From JAJPKK01 sp963802745 (GTDB lineage: Bacteria > Pseudomonadota > Alphaproteobacteria > Rhizobiales > Xanthobacteraceae), in contig CAWDKL010000052.1 in the NCBI GenBank assembly GCA_963802745.1, forward strand, positions 45,143 to 109,142: a DNA stretch of 64,000 nt, read 5' to 3'. Shown in pieces: positions 46,945-56,113 of this stretch. A program made the translations under genes and the position numbers. Position 1 is the stretch's first letter, and each line of letters starts with the position of its first letter. Below the pieces are notes generated by a model that was not told the DNA's origin, searched no databases, and saw only the letters and a list, made by a program, of their open reading frames with translations.

Positions 46945-47316
46945 ATGAGAGTACGTGTTCGCTCGCCAATGGCGGTTATTGCTTTAACCACAGGCTTCGC
47001 GTGGAGTGCCAATGTATCCGCGGCGCCGCAGCAGCTCGATTGCCTCTTGACAGACACTGAGGCACAACCCAAATCCGAAAATCGACCGATTGTTGTCATA
47101 TTTGATGAAGCCAAAAGTACATTGACGGCCGAAGAAGGCGGGCATCTTTATAGATTCGCAAAGGTTTTAATCAGCAACGTATCCATAACCGGTCAGGCTA
47201 ATAACGTCAGCCTCGGTATCGACCGATCCTCCTTGGGCATCGTTTGGCAGCAGTACGACGCGGACAAGGTGCGCACCGAATACGGGCGTTGCCGCCCATA
47301 CCGGACGCCTTCATGA
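46945..47316 (+). CDS. Exported hypothetical protein
   Basis: 123 residues with a signal peptide (MAVIALTTGFAWSANVSA at residues 9-26) and mature start APQQLDCLLTD. It has two further cysteine-free strands and ends CRPYRTPS. The style (short Ala-Pro-start protein with one Cys near each end, probable disulfide) is common among Bradyrhizobium-type exported proteins. Function unknown. Ribosome site weak. It is divergent from macA. Confidence 0.5.
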   Translation: MRVRVRSPMAVIALTTGFAWSANVSAAPQQLDCLLTDTEAQPKSENRPIVVIFDEAKSTLTAEEGGHLYRFAKVLISNVSITGQANNVSLGIDRSSLGIVWQQYDADKVRTEYGRCRPYRTPS

Positions 47317-47321
47317 TTTAG

Positions 47322-47486
47322 TTAGAGTTTTCCAAGCGTCACCCAATCGTGAAACGGGATTTGATCGGGGCGTGGATCAAAAGATTACCCCGCTGAAACA
47401 CCTCAAAGGCGCCGTCAGACACCCGTCCGTGAAACGATCTGCACTGCGGTCACCATGAGCAGGGCGCACGGAGCTCTGGATATCGT
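47322..47486 (-). pseudogene. Decayed copy of the small lipoprotein
   Basis: The expected start codon position reads ACG instead of ATG. Then SRAPCALLMVTAV (same as the gene at 36304-36732) leads into a broken lipobox region (DGCLTAP in one frame) and IPFHDWVT in another. A stop follows soon after VTLGKL. Upstream DNA to about 47600 is also similar to that of the intact gene. It is a dead duplicate. Confidence 0.65.
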
Positions 47487-47793
47487 ACATCGCTTGCCTG
47501 CCCCGCGATCGTCTTTCAACCAAGTTGCTGACCGGAGGTGCTTACCAGGTTCGTTTTGCTGGGCTCCAAGGATAACGCGCGCTGTCGTGCGGTGATGGCA
47601 TTGCATCGGCACACACCCAAAGGTAACCACAACAAGGCTGCCCCTGTGGCACAAACATCGTGTGCCGACCGGTGGTGAGAGCGCTGAGTTGGCGGCGCGA
47701 GGATGTCGGAGCGGTATAATTATGCTGGCGGTAACGCGTCGCTCAGCCGCGGTCGTGATCGCGGGCCGGGGAAACCGGGGAGATTAGAGCCGG
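47487..47793. other. Intergenic region, partly duplicated DNA
   Basis: 307 bases. The left part (to about 47600) is homologous to 36740-36860. The right part leads to livH and has GGGGAG at 47777-47782 as its ribosome site. No gene. Confidence 0.5.
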
Positions 47794-48661
47794 ATGTGGT
47801 CCATCTATCTCGGCGTCATCGTCCAGGGCGTCCTCACCGGGCTCGTCTACGGGCTGATGGCGCTCGGCCTGTCGGTTATCTTCGGCGTGGTGCGGGTGGT
47901 GAATTTCGCCCATGGGGAATTCGCCGTGGTCGCCATGTACGCGGCCTATGTGCTTTTCACCGTGTTTAAGCTCGATCCGCTGGTTGCACTGCTGCCCGTT
48001 GCCGCGGGGTTTTTCGTCATCGGCTACACGCTGCAGGCGACGCTGATCAATCCGTTCGTCGGCCGGCCGGAGCACCAGCAATTCATCGTGCTGGTCGGCG
48101 TCGGCCTCATCATCACCAATCTGTTGCTGATGGGATTTGGCCCCGATGCGCGGCCGGTCAATCTTCCCTATGGCTTCGATTCCTATGCAGTGGGCCCGCT
48201 GTTCCTCGACAAGCCGCGGGTGCTGGCGGCGAGCCGCGGCGATCGCGATCGCCGCGGGGCTGTTCTGGTTCTTCCGCCGCACGCCGACGGGCACCGCCAT
48301 CCGGGCCTGCGCCGACAATCAGGTCGGTGCCGAGGTGGTCGGACTCGACGTAAAACGCCTCTATGCCCTCACCTTCGGGCTGGGGCTCGCCTGCGTGGGC
48401 GCGGCGGGCGCGCTGCTCGTCACCATCGCGGATCCGATGCCGGCGCTCGGGCCGGCCTACACGCTGCTCGCTTTCATCATCGTGATCATCGGCGGCATGG
48501 GGTCGATGGCGGGTGCCCTTGTGGGCGGCATCCTGATTGGGGTCTCGGAGGCGCTGGCAGGCTTCCTGTTCGCGCCGTCGATGAAGAGCATGTTCTCGTT
48601 CGCGCTCTTGATCGCCGTGCTGGTGCTGCGGCCCCAGGGGCTGTTGGGACGGCGGGCTTGA
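47794..48661 (+). CDS. livH: Branched-chain amino acid-type ABC permease LivH, one frameshift
   Basis: The first half has helices and family signatures (VQGVLTGLVYGLMALGLSVI, GVVRVVNFAHGEFAVVAMYA). After PRVLAAS the frame changes. The second half (AIAIAAGLFWFFRRTPTG, ADNQVGAEVVGLDVKRLYAL, FIIVIIGGMGSMAGALVGG) is in the next frame. Removing one base near 48235 gives 288 residues, the usual LivH size. Known role: inner-membrane part of an importer for branched-chain amino acids or other small acids. First gene of livHMGF. Without correction the first half appears fused to LivM. Confidence 0.9.
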
Positions 48662-49659
48662 CGGTGCTCTGGCGTGACCTTACCGCCCGCGGCCGGGTCG
48701 CGCTCGCGCTCGCGCTGGGTGTTCTCCTGGCCCTGCCGTTGATGGCCGACCGCTACCTGATCTCGGTCGTCACGCTCGTCTTTTATTTCGCCTATGTGGG
48801 CCAGGCCTGGAACCTGATGATGGGCTATGCGGGCCAACTGTCGCTGGGACATGCGCTTTATGTCGGACTCGGCGGCTATGTGGCGGCGCTGTTGTGGCTC
48901 GATTTCGGTGTCGGTCCGTGGCTTGGGGTGTTCGCGGCGGTCGCGGTGGCGGCGAGCTTCGGCGCGGTCATCGGCTGGCTCGGATTCCGGTTTCGCATCG
49001 CGGGCGTTTATTTTGCACTTCTCACTATCGCATTCGCGGAATTCACCCGCATCGGCTTCGATAATATGAGTTTCACCGGCGGCGCCGCCGGCCTATTCCT
49101 GCCGTTCGAGCAAAAGCGCCTCGGCGAGTGGTGGAACCTGCGCGGTGGCCAGGTTTTTTTCTACTATCTCGCGCTGATGCTGGCAGCCGGGGCGGTGGTG
49201 GCGACGGCGCTGCTGGCGCGCTCGCGGCTCGGCTACCAGTGGCTCGCAGTGCGCGAGGACGAAACCGCGGCGCGCGCCGTCGGCATCGATGCGTTCCGGG
49301 TCAAGCTGGCGGCGGTGGTGATCTCGTCGGCCATGACGGCGGTCGGCGGCGTGTTCTACGCCTTCTACAACAACAGTCTGTTCCCGGCCCAGGTGTTCGA
49401 CATGTCGCGTTCGATCGAACTGATCCTGGCGCCAATTGTCGGCGGGCTGGGCACCGTGTTCGGTCCCGTCATCGGCGCCTTCATCCTCACGCCCCTGGGC
49501 GAGGGACTGATCGCGGTGACAAAATATTTCGGCGTCGACCTACCCGGCCTCAAGGCGGTGTTCTACGGCGCGGTGCTGATCGCCATCACCATCGCGATGC
49601 CGGACGGCGTATGGCCGCGGCTCTGCGCGCTGTTCGGCCTCAAGGGCCGCGCGCCATGA
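48658..49659 (+). CDS. livM: Branched-chain amino acid-type ABC permease LivM
   Basis: About 333 residues. It starts at TTG 48658 (overlapping the livH stop) or GTG 48664. Family blocks: GQAWNLMMGYAGQLSLGHAL, GFRFRIAGVYFALLTIAFAE and REDETAARAVGIDAFRVKLA (EAA-type loop that contacts the ATPase), GPVIGAFILTPLGE. Known role: partner permease of LivH. ATGA overlap with livG confirms the operon. It appears joined to livH only because of the upstream frameshift. Confidence 0.92.
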   Translation: MTVLWRDLTARGRVALALALGVLLALPLMADRYLISVVTLVFYFAYVGQAWNLMMGYAGQLSLGHALYVGLGGYVAALLWLDFGVGPWLGVFAAVAVAASFGAVIGWLGFRFRIAGVYFALLTIAFAEFTRIGFDNMSFTGGAAGLFLPFEQKRLGEWWNLRGGQVFFYYLALMLAAGAVVATALLARSRLGYQWLAVREDETAARAVGIDAFRVKLAAVVISSAMTAVGGVFYAFYNNSLFPAQVFDMSRSIELILAPIVGGLGTVFGPVIGAFILTPLGEGLIAVTKYFGVDLPGLKAVFYGAVLIAITIAMPDGVWPRLCALFGLKGRAP

Positions 49660-50384
49660 CGGCGCTGCTGGCGGTCGAAGGCCTGACCAAGCGGTTTGCC
49701 GGACTGCTTGCGGTGGACCAGGTGAGCTTCGAAGTGGCGGCGGGCGAAATTTTTGCAGTCATCGGTCCTAACGGGGCCGGCAAGACCACGCTGTTCGCGA
49801 TGATTGCCGGGGCGATCACGCCCGACGAGGGCACGGTGTGGTTCGACGGCGTCCGGGTCGATCGGCTGACGCCCGACGCGGTGTGTCGGCGCGGCATCGG
49901 CCGCACCTTCCAGATCGTGCGGCCGTTTCCCGCGCTCTCTGTTGAGGACAATGTGGCGATCGGCGCGGCTCTGCGCCGCCCCGATATGGCGTCGGCCCGC
50001 GCCCACGCGCGCGACATTCTGGCTGCGCTCGATCTCGCCGACAAGCGCACCCTGCCGGCCGCCTCTCTCACTTTACCGGACCGCAAGCGTCTCGAGGTCG
50101 CCCGCGCGCTCGCGACCGGCCCGAAACTTCTGCTGCTCGACGAGGTGATGGCGGGGTTGCGGCCGGGGGAGACCGACCGCATGGTCGCGATTCTGCGCCA
50201 GCTCAACCGTGGCACCGGCGTCTCCATCCTGCTCATCGAGCATGTGATGCGCGCCGTGATGGCGCTGGCCGGCCGGGTGCTGGTGCTGCACCATGGCAAG
50301 ACAATCGCCGAAGGAACGCCTGCCGCGGTGGTGCGCGATCCGGCGGTCATCGCCTCCTATCTCGGCGCCGAGGCCATGGGCTGA
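49656..50384 (+). CDS. livG: ABC transporter ATPase LivG
   Basis: 242 residues from ATG 49656, which overlaps the livM stop. Walker A GPNGAGKTTLF, the signature in the LivG style LTLPDRKRLEVARAL and Walker B LLLLDEVMAGL are all present, with GIGRTFQIVRPF (Q-loop region) typical of LivG. Known role: drives import through LivHM. TGATG overlap with livF. Confidence 0.94.
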   Translation: MTALLAVEGLTKRFAGLLAVDQVSFEVAAGEIFAVIGPNGAGKTTLFAMIAGAITPDEGTVWFDGVRVDRLTPDAVCRRGIGRTFQIVRPFPALSVEDNVAIGAALRRPDMASARAHARDILAALDLADKRTLPAASLTLPDRKRLEVARALATGPKLLLLDEVMAGLRPGETDRMVAILRQLNRGTGVSILLIEHVMRAVMALAGRVLVLHHGKTIAEGTPAAVVRDPAVIASYLGAEAMG

Positions 50385-51088
50385 TGCTCACCGTTCGCGA
50401 GCTCGACGTATTCCACGGCGACGCCCAGGCGCTCGACGGCGTCAGCCTCGACGTGCCGGAGGGCAAGATCGTCGCCATCGTGGGCGCGAACGGTGCCGGA
50501 AAAACCTCGCTGATCCGCGCCATCGCCGGCATGCTGCGTCCGTGGCGCGGGCGGATCATGTTTCGCGAGACCGATATCACCGGCTGGCCAAGCCATCGCG
50601 TCTGCAATGCCGGCATCGGCCAGGTCGCCGAGGGCCGCCAGGTGTTCCCGATGCTTACGGTGCGCGAAAACCTGGAGGTGGCCGCGCTGCTGCCGCGGGC
50701 ACGCGGGAACCGCGCGCAAAATCTCGCGCAAGTGCTGGCGATGTTTCCGATCTTGGCCGAGCGCGCCGCCCAGGCGGCCGGAACGCTGTCGGGCGGCGAG
50801 CAGCAGATGCTCGCCATCGGCCGCTGCCTGATGGGCCGGCCGGACCTGATCATGTTCGACGAGCCGTCGCTCGGCCTCGCGCCCGCGATCGTGCAAAGCG
50901 TGCTCGCCACCATCCGCGACCTCAACCGCGACGGCCTCACTTGCATCCTGGTCGAGCAAAACGTCGCCCTGTCGCTACGCCTCGCCGACCGCGCTTACGT
51001 GCTGGAGAATGGCCGGATCACGATTTCCGGAACGGGCGCGGAGCTGTTGGCGGACGACCGGGTGCGGCAGGCGTATCTGGGGATGTGA
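50384..51088 (+). CDS. livF: ABC transporter ATPase LivF
   Basis: 234 residues. Walker A GANGAGKTSLIRAI, signature LSGGEQQMLAIGRCLM, Walker B LIMFDEPSLGLAP and GQVAEGRQVFPMLTVRENLE are classic LivF. Last gene of livHMGF, with no binding protein gene before or after. The ligand cannot be deduced. Confidence 0.94.
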   Translation: MLTVRELDVFHGDAQALDGVSLDVPEGKIVAIVGANGAGKTSLIRAIAGMLRPWRGRIMFRETDITGWPSHRVCNAGIGQVAEGRQVFPMLTVRENLEVAALLPRARGNRAQNLAQVLAMFPILAERAAQAAGTLSGGEQQMLAIGRCLMGRPDLIMFDEPSLGLAPAIVQSVLATIRDLNRDGLTCILVEQNVALSLRLADRAYVLENGRITISGTGAELLADDRVRQAYLGM

Positions 51089-51298
51089 GCATGCCGTGAG
51101 CTGGGAGGATTCGCTGGGCCTGTCTGCGAAGTCCGTCTTGGAATGCACCACCGGCACGGAAGTGTAGAGTCCGGCGCGCCGTACAATCGGCACGGTCTTT
51201 GCTCCGCAACACAACGCTGATAGAGTCAATTCGACGTGTAGATCAGATGCCGCTGCCAGTCGCCGTGAGCAGAGGTTGGCGCGGTGGAAAGGCATTCG

Positions 51299-52411
51299 AT
51301 GGACGACGAGGGCTGGGTAACCGGCGACCTCGACCCCGCGCCTTATCGGCAGGGTGCAGATCACCGTGCCCCTCGGGGCCGCGGTCCTGCTTTGCAGCAG
51401 CGCCGTCCGCCGACCGGCGAGCGCGGCCGGGAAACCTATGCGGCACTCGATCTGGGGACCAACAATTGCCGGCTCCTGATCGCGCGTCCGTCCGGCGACA
51501 GCTTCCGGGTCGTCGATGCATTTTCGCGGATTATTCGGCTCGGCGAAGGCGTGTCCGCCACCGGCCGGCTGTCGGAAGCCGCGATCGCGCGCGCCGTGGT
51601 CGCGCTAAGCATCTGCCGGGACAAGATGCGCAGCCGCGAGGTCGCGCGCGCGCGCCTCATCGCCACCGAGGCCTGCCGGGCGGCGGCGAACGGCCAGGAA
51701 TTTCTCGATCTGATTCGCCGGCGGGTCGGTATCGAGCTGGAGATCGTGGACCGCGAAACCGAGGCCGACCTCGCTGCGACCGGATGCACGCCGCTGATGG
51801 ACCCGCGGGCGCGCGGCGTGCTGCTGTTCGATATCGGCGGCGGTTCCTCCGAGCTGGTTTCGCTTGCCCAGTCGAAGCCGGCGGGGCGCGGGCCGCCCAA
51901 GCCGGTGGTGCGCAGCTGGGTGTCGCTGCCGGTCGGGGTCGTCACCTTGGCGGAGCGCCATGGCGGCATGCGGGTGGACCGTGCCCTGTTCGAGGCCATG
52001 GTGGCGGAGGTTGCGGCGCATGTGGCGCCCTTTACCGCGGCGCATAGCCGGGACCTCGACGGAATGCACATGCTCGGCACCTCCGGCACGGTGACGACGA
52101 TCGCCGGCATTCACCTGCGCCTGCCGCGCTACGACCGCCGCCGCGTTAACGGCTGTTGGCTCTCGGACGTCGAGATCACGCGGGTGATCGACCGGCTGAT
52201 CGCCATGAGCTACGAGGAGCGCGTCGCCAATGCCTGCATCGGGGTCGAGCGCGCCGATCTGGTGCTTGCGGGTTGCGCAATCCTGGAAGCGATCCGCCGG
52301 GCGTTTCCGGTGCCGCGGTTGCGCGTTGCCGATCGCGGGCTGCGCGAGGGCATTTTGGTCAAGCTGATGCGCGAGGACGGCGTGTGGTCGCATCCGGCGG
52401 AGCCCGCATGA
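51299..52411 (+). CDS. Exopolyphosphatase/pppGpp phosphatase, Ppx/GppA
   Basis: About 370 residues from ATG 51299 (GGAAAGG upstream). An in-frame GTG at 51284 is an alternative. The actin-like ATPase folds show AALDLGTNNCRLLIA, VSATGRLSEAAI, ATEACRAAANG, LFDIGGGSSELVSL and GTSGTVTTIAG. Known role: cleaves phosphate from polyphosphate and/or pppGpp. It lacks the long C-terminal HD-like extension of E. coli Ppx, as is normal in alphaproteobacteria. ATGA overlap with rlmE, an arrangement often seen in this class. Confidence 0.88.
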   Translation: MDDEGWVTGDLDPAPYRQGADHRAPRGRGPALQQRRPPTGERGRETYAALDLGTNNCRLLIARPSGDSFRVVDAFSRIIRLGEGVSATGRLSEAAIARAVVALSICRDKMRSREVARARLIATEACRAAANGQEFLDLIRRRVGIELEIVDRETEADLAATGCTPLMDPRARGVLLFDIGGGSSELVSLAQSKPAGRGPPKPVVRSWVSLPVGVVTLAERHGGMRVDRALFEAMVAEVAAHVAPFTAAHSRDLDGMHMLGTSGTVTTIAGIHLRLPRYDRRRVNGCWLSDVEITRVIDRLIAMSYEERVANACIGVERADLVLAGCAILEAIRRAFPVPRLRVADRGLREGILVKLMREDGVWSHPAEPA

Positions 52412-53136
52412 CGGCCAAGAGGACGGTAGATACGGGTGGGGTCGGGCGCGATCTCAAGGTGCGGGTGCGCAGCGGCAAGGGCCGCACGCTGGCCTCGAAA
52501 TTGTGGTTGGAGCGTCAGCTCAACGACCCCTACGTGGCGCGCGCCAAGCGCGAAGGGCTACGCTCCCGTGCGGCCTTCAAGCTTGCGGAAATCGATGACC
52601 GGTTCCATCTGCTGCGCCCCGGCGCCAAGGTGGCGGATCTCGGCGCCGCGCCCGGCGGTTGGAGTCAGATCGCGGCGAAACGCGTCGGTGCCGCAACGGC
52701 CGGGCCGGCCGGCGTGGTGGCGATCGACCTCCTCGACATGCCGCCGATTCCAGGCGTGACGTTCCTGCAGCTCGATTTTCTCGATCCCGCCGCGCCGGAG
52801 CAGCTCAAGGCGATGCTCGGCGGCCCGGCGGACGTAGTGCTGTCCGACATGGCGGCAAACGCCACCGGACACCGCAAGACCGATCACCTCAAGATCATGG
52901 CGCTGGCGGAAGCCGCCGCGCTGTTCGCCTGCGAGGTGCTGCGGCCCGGCGGGGCGTTCCTCTGCAAAGTGCTTCAAGGCGGCACCGAAAACGATCTGCT
53001 GGCCGATCTGAAGCGCGATTTCACCACCGTCAAGCACGTCAAGCCGGCCGCCAGCCGGGCCGACTCGGCGGAGCTTTACGTGCTGGCGACGGGATTTCGC
53101 GGTTCGGCGCCCCATCGACCCGAGGCCGGTGCGTAA
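52408..53136 (+). CDS. rlmE: 23S rRNA 2'-O-methyltransferase RlmE (FtsJ/RrmJ)
   Basis: 242 residues. The SAM-binding start VADLGAAPGGWSQIAAKRVG and the catalytic tetrad K-D-K-E are visible: SRAAFKLAEI (K), VVLSDMAANATG (D), FLCKVLQGG (K) and SAELYVLATGF (E). Reaction: methylation of U2552-equivalent in the ribosomal A-loop. The N-terminal extension (TVDTGGVGRDLKVRVRSGKG) is typical of alphaproteobacteria. It overlaps ppx, so both share a transcript. Confidence 0.94.
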   Translation: MTAKRTVDTGGVGRDLKVRVRSGKGRTLASKLWLERQLNDPYVARAKREGLRSRAAFKLAEIDDRFHLLRPGAKVADLGAAPGGWSQIAAKRVGAATAGPAGVVAIDLLDMPPIPGVTFLQLDFLDPAAPEQLKAMLGGPADVVLSDMAANATGHRKTDHLKIMALAEAAALFACEVLRPGGAFLCKVLQGGTENDLLADLKRDFTTVKHVKPAASRADSAELYVLATGFRGSAPHRPEAGA

Positions 53137-53227
53137 CCCGGATTGGAGCGTCAGCGGAAATCCGGGACTTTAATCCAACGACGCATGGGTTGCCACCGAA
53201 CCGAGGTTCATCAAATGGCGGCGGGGA

Positions 53228-53980
53228 TCACCCCGGCTCCATGCCGGTCTTGCGGATGATCGCTACGGCTTCCGGCGCGGTGAGGAATTTCAACAGCGCA
53301 CGCGCCGCTGCGGTCTGCGCGGCTGCCTTGTGCACACCGGCAGAAAACACCGTGACCTCCTGAATGTCGGCCGGCAGCGGTCCGAGATAGTCGATGCCCT
53401 TGACCGGCAACAGTTCGCTTACCTGCTGGAAGCCGATATCGGCGTCGCCGCGCGCCACGATCTCACCGATCGGCACGTTCGGCACCGGCGGCACGATCTT
53501 GCCCTTCAGCTGATCGGTCAAACCCCATTTGGCGATCAGGCGGGCGATGTGAACGCCGCTCGGACCTGACGAATACGCAATCGTCTTGGCGGCGAGCATC
53601 GCCTTGCGGATGCCGTCCGACGTGGTGGCGTCGATCCGCGGCGCGCCGCTGCGGATCGCGACGCCGACCCCGGAGGTTGCCACGTTCACGCGGCTGTCCG
53701 GCACGATCTTGCCGAGCTTGATGAGTTCGTCGATCTGGGCGGCCGGCAGCATGACGACATCGGCCACTTCGCCATCGGCGACGCGCTTGGCGGTTTCATT
53801 GACGCCGCCCCAAACGGTGGTCACCTTGTGGCCGGTCGCCTTCTCGAAGCCCGGTACCAAGAGCGTATAAGGCGCCCGCGTCCCAGGCGAGCCGATCACC
53901 TTGATCTCGGCGGCGCTCGCAATCCCGGCCAGCATTGCGGCGGCAAGCGCGCCGGCGGCTATCGATCCCATATGCATCAT
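53228..53980 (-). CDS. ModA-like periplasmic solute-binding protein
   Basis: 250 residues with a signal peptide (GSIAAGALAAAMLAGIASA) and the ModA-type fold: IKVIGSPGTRAPYTLLVPGF, VADGEVADVVMLPAAQIDEL, SGVGVAIRSGAP and IVARGDADIGFQQVSELLPV. Known for the family: molybdate/tungstate or thiosulfate-type anion binding. Here the phosphate-contacting serines are not clearly those of true ModA, so the ligand is open. No permease gene is next to it. ATG 53980 or 53977, with GGGAGGAAC upstream. Confidence 0.82.
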   Translation of the reverse strand: MMHMGSIAAGALAAAMLAGIASAAEIKVIGSPGTRAPYTLLVPGFEKATGHKVTTVWGGVNETAKRVADGEVADVVMLPAAQIDELIKLGKIVPDSRVNVATSGVGVAIRSGAPRIDATTSDGIRKAMLAAKTIAYSSGPSGVHIARLIAKWGLTDQLKGKIVPPVPNVPIGEIVARGDADIGFQQVSELLPVKGIDYLGPLPADIQEVTVFSAGVHKAAAQTAAARALLKFLTAPEAVAIIRKTGMEPG

Positions 53981-54114
53981 TGTTCCTCCCGTTTATTGCG
54001 GTGCCGAGCATAGGCAGTGGGTGCGCCGGCCGCAATATGACCCGGGAGCATCGGCCGCTGCCGCGCCGCCCTTCACATACGCCGCGGTATCGCAACTCCG
54101 GCCGCCGCGCCGGA

Positions 54115-54555
54115 TCAGCTCTTGATGATGTGGAACACGAAGCCCAAATAGTTTTGCTCGACGCCGCCGGTGGGGGTGGTCCGGCTGATGAAGTCGAAGA
54201 TCTTGCCGTCCTTGAGGCCATAATCGGCGAGCCGCTGCACCTTGCGGCTTTTGTCGAAATACACCGCGATCACGCGGCGATCGGTTTCGCTTGGCGGCAG
54301 GAACGACCTTTGTTCCGCGCGCTGGGAGATATAATAAAATACTTCGCCGCTGACGGTGGCGACCGTCGATGGAGTGCCGAGCACGATGAGCACCTGCTCT
54401 TGCGACGAGCCGAGTGGTATCTGCTCGAGAGCCCCATCCGGAAGCATGTAGCCATGGTGGTAGACTTGGGTGCATCCCCCCACCGACATGGCGATCAGCA
54501 CCGCCAATGCGCCGGCCCATGATCGCCACCCGGTCAACTCAACAATGCGGCTCAA
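54115..54555 (-). CDS. bamE: Outer-membrane assembly lipoprotein BamE
   Basis: About 146 residues. TTG 54555 starts a signal (TGWRSWAGALAVLIAMSVGG) ending in a lipobox (GGC-T). The SmpA/OmlA domain follows: GYMLPDGALEQIPLGSSQEQ, LIVLGTPSTVATVSGEVFYY and RRVIAVYFDKSRKVQRLADY. Known role: accessory lipoprotein of the BAM complex that inserts outer-membrane proteins. The frame is open to ATG 54702, but that would add a non-lipoprotein prefix. Confidence 0.85.
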   Translation of the reverse strand: MSRIVELTGWRSWAGALAVLIAMSVGGCTQVYHHGYMLPDGALEQIPLGSSQEQVLIVLGTPSTVATVSGEVFYYISQRAEQRSFLPPSETDRRVIAVYFDKSRKVQRLADYGLKDGKIFDFISRTTPTGGVEQNYLGFVFHIIKS

Positions 54556-54796
54556 CTTCCGGCGTCCCCTGTTGTCGCAAGGCCCGATGGCGTAGCCCAC
54601 ACCGGTGTGAAACACAACCAGCGCGCCCGGCTCCGGGCCGATGCCACGATCGGCATAGTTCGCGGCTGCCCCCAAAACTACCATCAATGATCTCTGTGGC
54701 ATGATCGTGGCGTTTTGACCGCCAGCGAAGCATTTGGTCTTCGATTTTGTAGGCCTTACAGCCGAGAATTAACGCGTTGCGGTAATGGATGCCGTG

Positions 54797-55216
54797 TCAG
54801 CCTTGGAGCCGCGCGATCACCTCCGGTGGAATTGGCCGGCCCTTGAGTTTCTGCGGATCGGCGGGGTCGCGGCCGACCCAGACGCGGGTCTCATGGCCTT
54901 CGACCGCAAGCGTTTCGCCCCGCAGCAGGCGGTGGCGCATGCGAAAGCTCGACCGTTTGATGTCTTCCACGCTGGATTCGATCGTCACCACGTCGCCGAA
55001 CACGGACGGGACGATAAAGCGCGCCTGGACATCGACCAGTGGAATACCGACGATGTCATATACTTTCAGCATCTCGTATTTGTTGAAGCCGAGTGCGCGC
55101 AGGAACAGCGCATTGGTGCTGGAATCAAAATAGGTGAAATAGTTGGGAAAATAAACGATTCCCGCAGGGTCGCAGTGACCCCATTCGATCGTCACCTGGT
55201 GGCGGTTGGTCAGCAT
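54797..55216 (-). CDS. Hotdog-fold acyl-CoA thioesterase (4HBT family)
   Basis: 139 residues. The start TNRHQVTIEWGHCDPAGIVY carries the catalytic-type aspartate in CDPAGIVYFPNYF, followed by PSVFGDVVTIESSVEDIKRS and RGETLAVEGHETRVWV. This is the 4-hydroxybenzoyl-CoA thioesterase/YbgC hotdog family. Reaction: acyl-CoA hydrolysis. It is downstream of an SDR gene on the same strand, but an 11-bp hairpin lies between, so the two may be separate transcripts. Confidence 0.88.
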   Translation of the reverse strand: MLTNRHQVTIEWGHCDPAGIVYFPNYFTYFDSSTNALFLRALGFNKYEMLKVYDIVGIPLVDVQARFIVPSVFGDVVTIESSVEDIKRSSFRMRHRLLRGETLAVEGHETRVWVGRDPADPQKLKGRPIPPEVIARLQG

Positions 55217-55279
55217 GCGCGGATTTCTAAATTGCGATTACGAAAAAGCACTACGCTTGCGTTTCGTATGCACACCATG

Positions 55280-55315
55280 TGTCCGGCCGGACCCTGCCAT
55301 CGGGCCGGCCGGACA
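55280..55315. terminator. Strong intergenic hairpin
   Basis: TGTCCGGCCGG at 55280-55290 pairs perfectly (11 bp) with 55305-55315. It sits 37 bases beyond the stop of the SDR gene, between it and the thioesterase gene. No T-run, so a terminator role is probable only. Confidence 0.5.
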
Positions 55316-55351
55316 GCGGACACCATCGGGATCCGGCTCACCTTACATGTC

Positions 55352-56113
55352 CTACCGTGGCGCCAGCCGCACCGCACCGTCGAGCCGGATCACCTCGCCG
55401 TTGAGATAACGGTTCTCGATGATGTGCAGCGCGAGGTCCGCATATTGCTCCGGCTGCCCCAAAACTTTGGGAAACGGGATCGAAGCGGCGAGGCCCTCCT
55501 GCACCTGCTCCGGCATGCCGGCCACCATCGGGGTGTTGAAGATGCCCGGCGCGATCGCCATCACCCGAATGCCGAACTGGGCGAACTCGCGCGCCGCCGG
55601 CAGCATCAACGAGACCACGCCGCCCTTCGAGGCCGCATAGGCGGCCTGGCCGATCTGCCCGTCATAAGCTGCGACGGAAGCGGTCAACACGATGACCCCG
55701 CGCTCGCCGTCGTCGAGCGGAGAAAGCGTCTGCATGTCGCCAGCGGCGAGCCGCATGGCGTTGAAGGTGCCGATCAGATTGACGCTGATCACCTTGGCGA
55801 AATCGTCGAGCGGCTGCGGGCCGTCGCGCCCGACGATCCGCCGCGCCGGGGCGATGCCGGCGCAATTGATGAGGATGCGGGCCGCGCCATGCCGTGCCCG
55901 CGCTTGCGCGATGGCATCGGCGGTTGCCTCCGCGCTGGTCACATCGCAAGCGAAGGCAAGGCCGCCGATCTTGGCGGCCGTCGCACGGGCGCCGTCTTCG
56001 TTGATGTCGAGGATGGCCACTTTGGCGCCGAGCGCGGCAAGGCGTTCGGCGGTGGCGCGGCCGAGGCCAGAGCCGCCGCCGGTGACAAGCGCGGCATGTC
56101 CTTGGGGATGCAT
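55352..56113 (-). CDS. Short-chain dehydrogenase, 3-hydroxyacyl-CoA dehydrogenase type II-like
   Basis: 253 residues. NAD-binding TGGGSGLGRATAERLAALGA, LDINEDGAR, INCAGIAPARRIVG and the active site TASVAAYDGQIGQAAYAASK (S...Y-xxx-K). The extra block AIAPGIFNTPMVAGMPEQVQ and QYADLALHIIENRYLNGEVI place it with 17-beta-HSD10/3-hydroxyacyl-CoA dehydrogenase type II. Likely role: fatty-acid or branched-acyl beta-oxidation, NAD-linked. Start ATG 56113 (MHPQGHAALVTGGG). Confidence 0.92.
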   Translation of the reverse strand: MHPQGHAALVTGGGSGLGRATAERLAALGAKVAILDINEDGARATAAKIGGLAFACDVTSAEATADAIAQARARHGAARILINCAGIAPARRIVGRDGPQPLDDFAKVISVNLIGTFNAMRLAAGDMQTLSPLDDGERGVIVLTASVAAYDGQIGQAAYAASKGGVVSLMLPAAREFAQFGIRVMAIAPGIFNTPMVAGMPEQVQEGLAASIPFPKVLGQPEQYADLALHIIENRYLNGEVIRLDGAVRLAPR

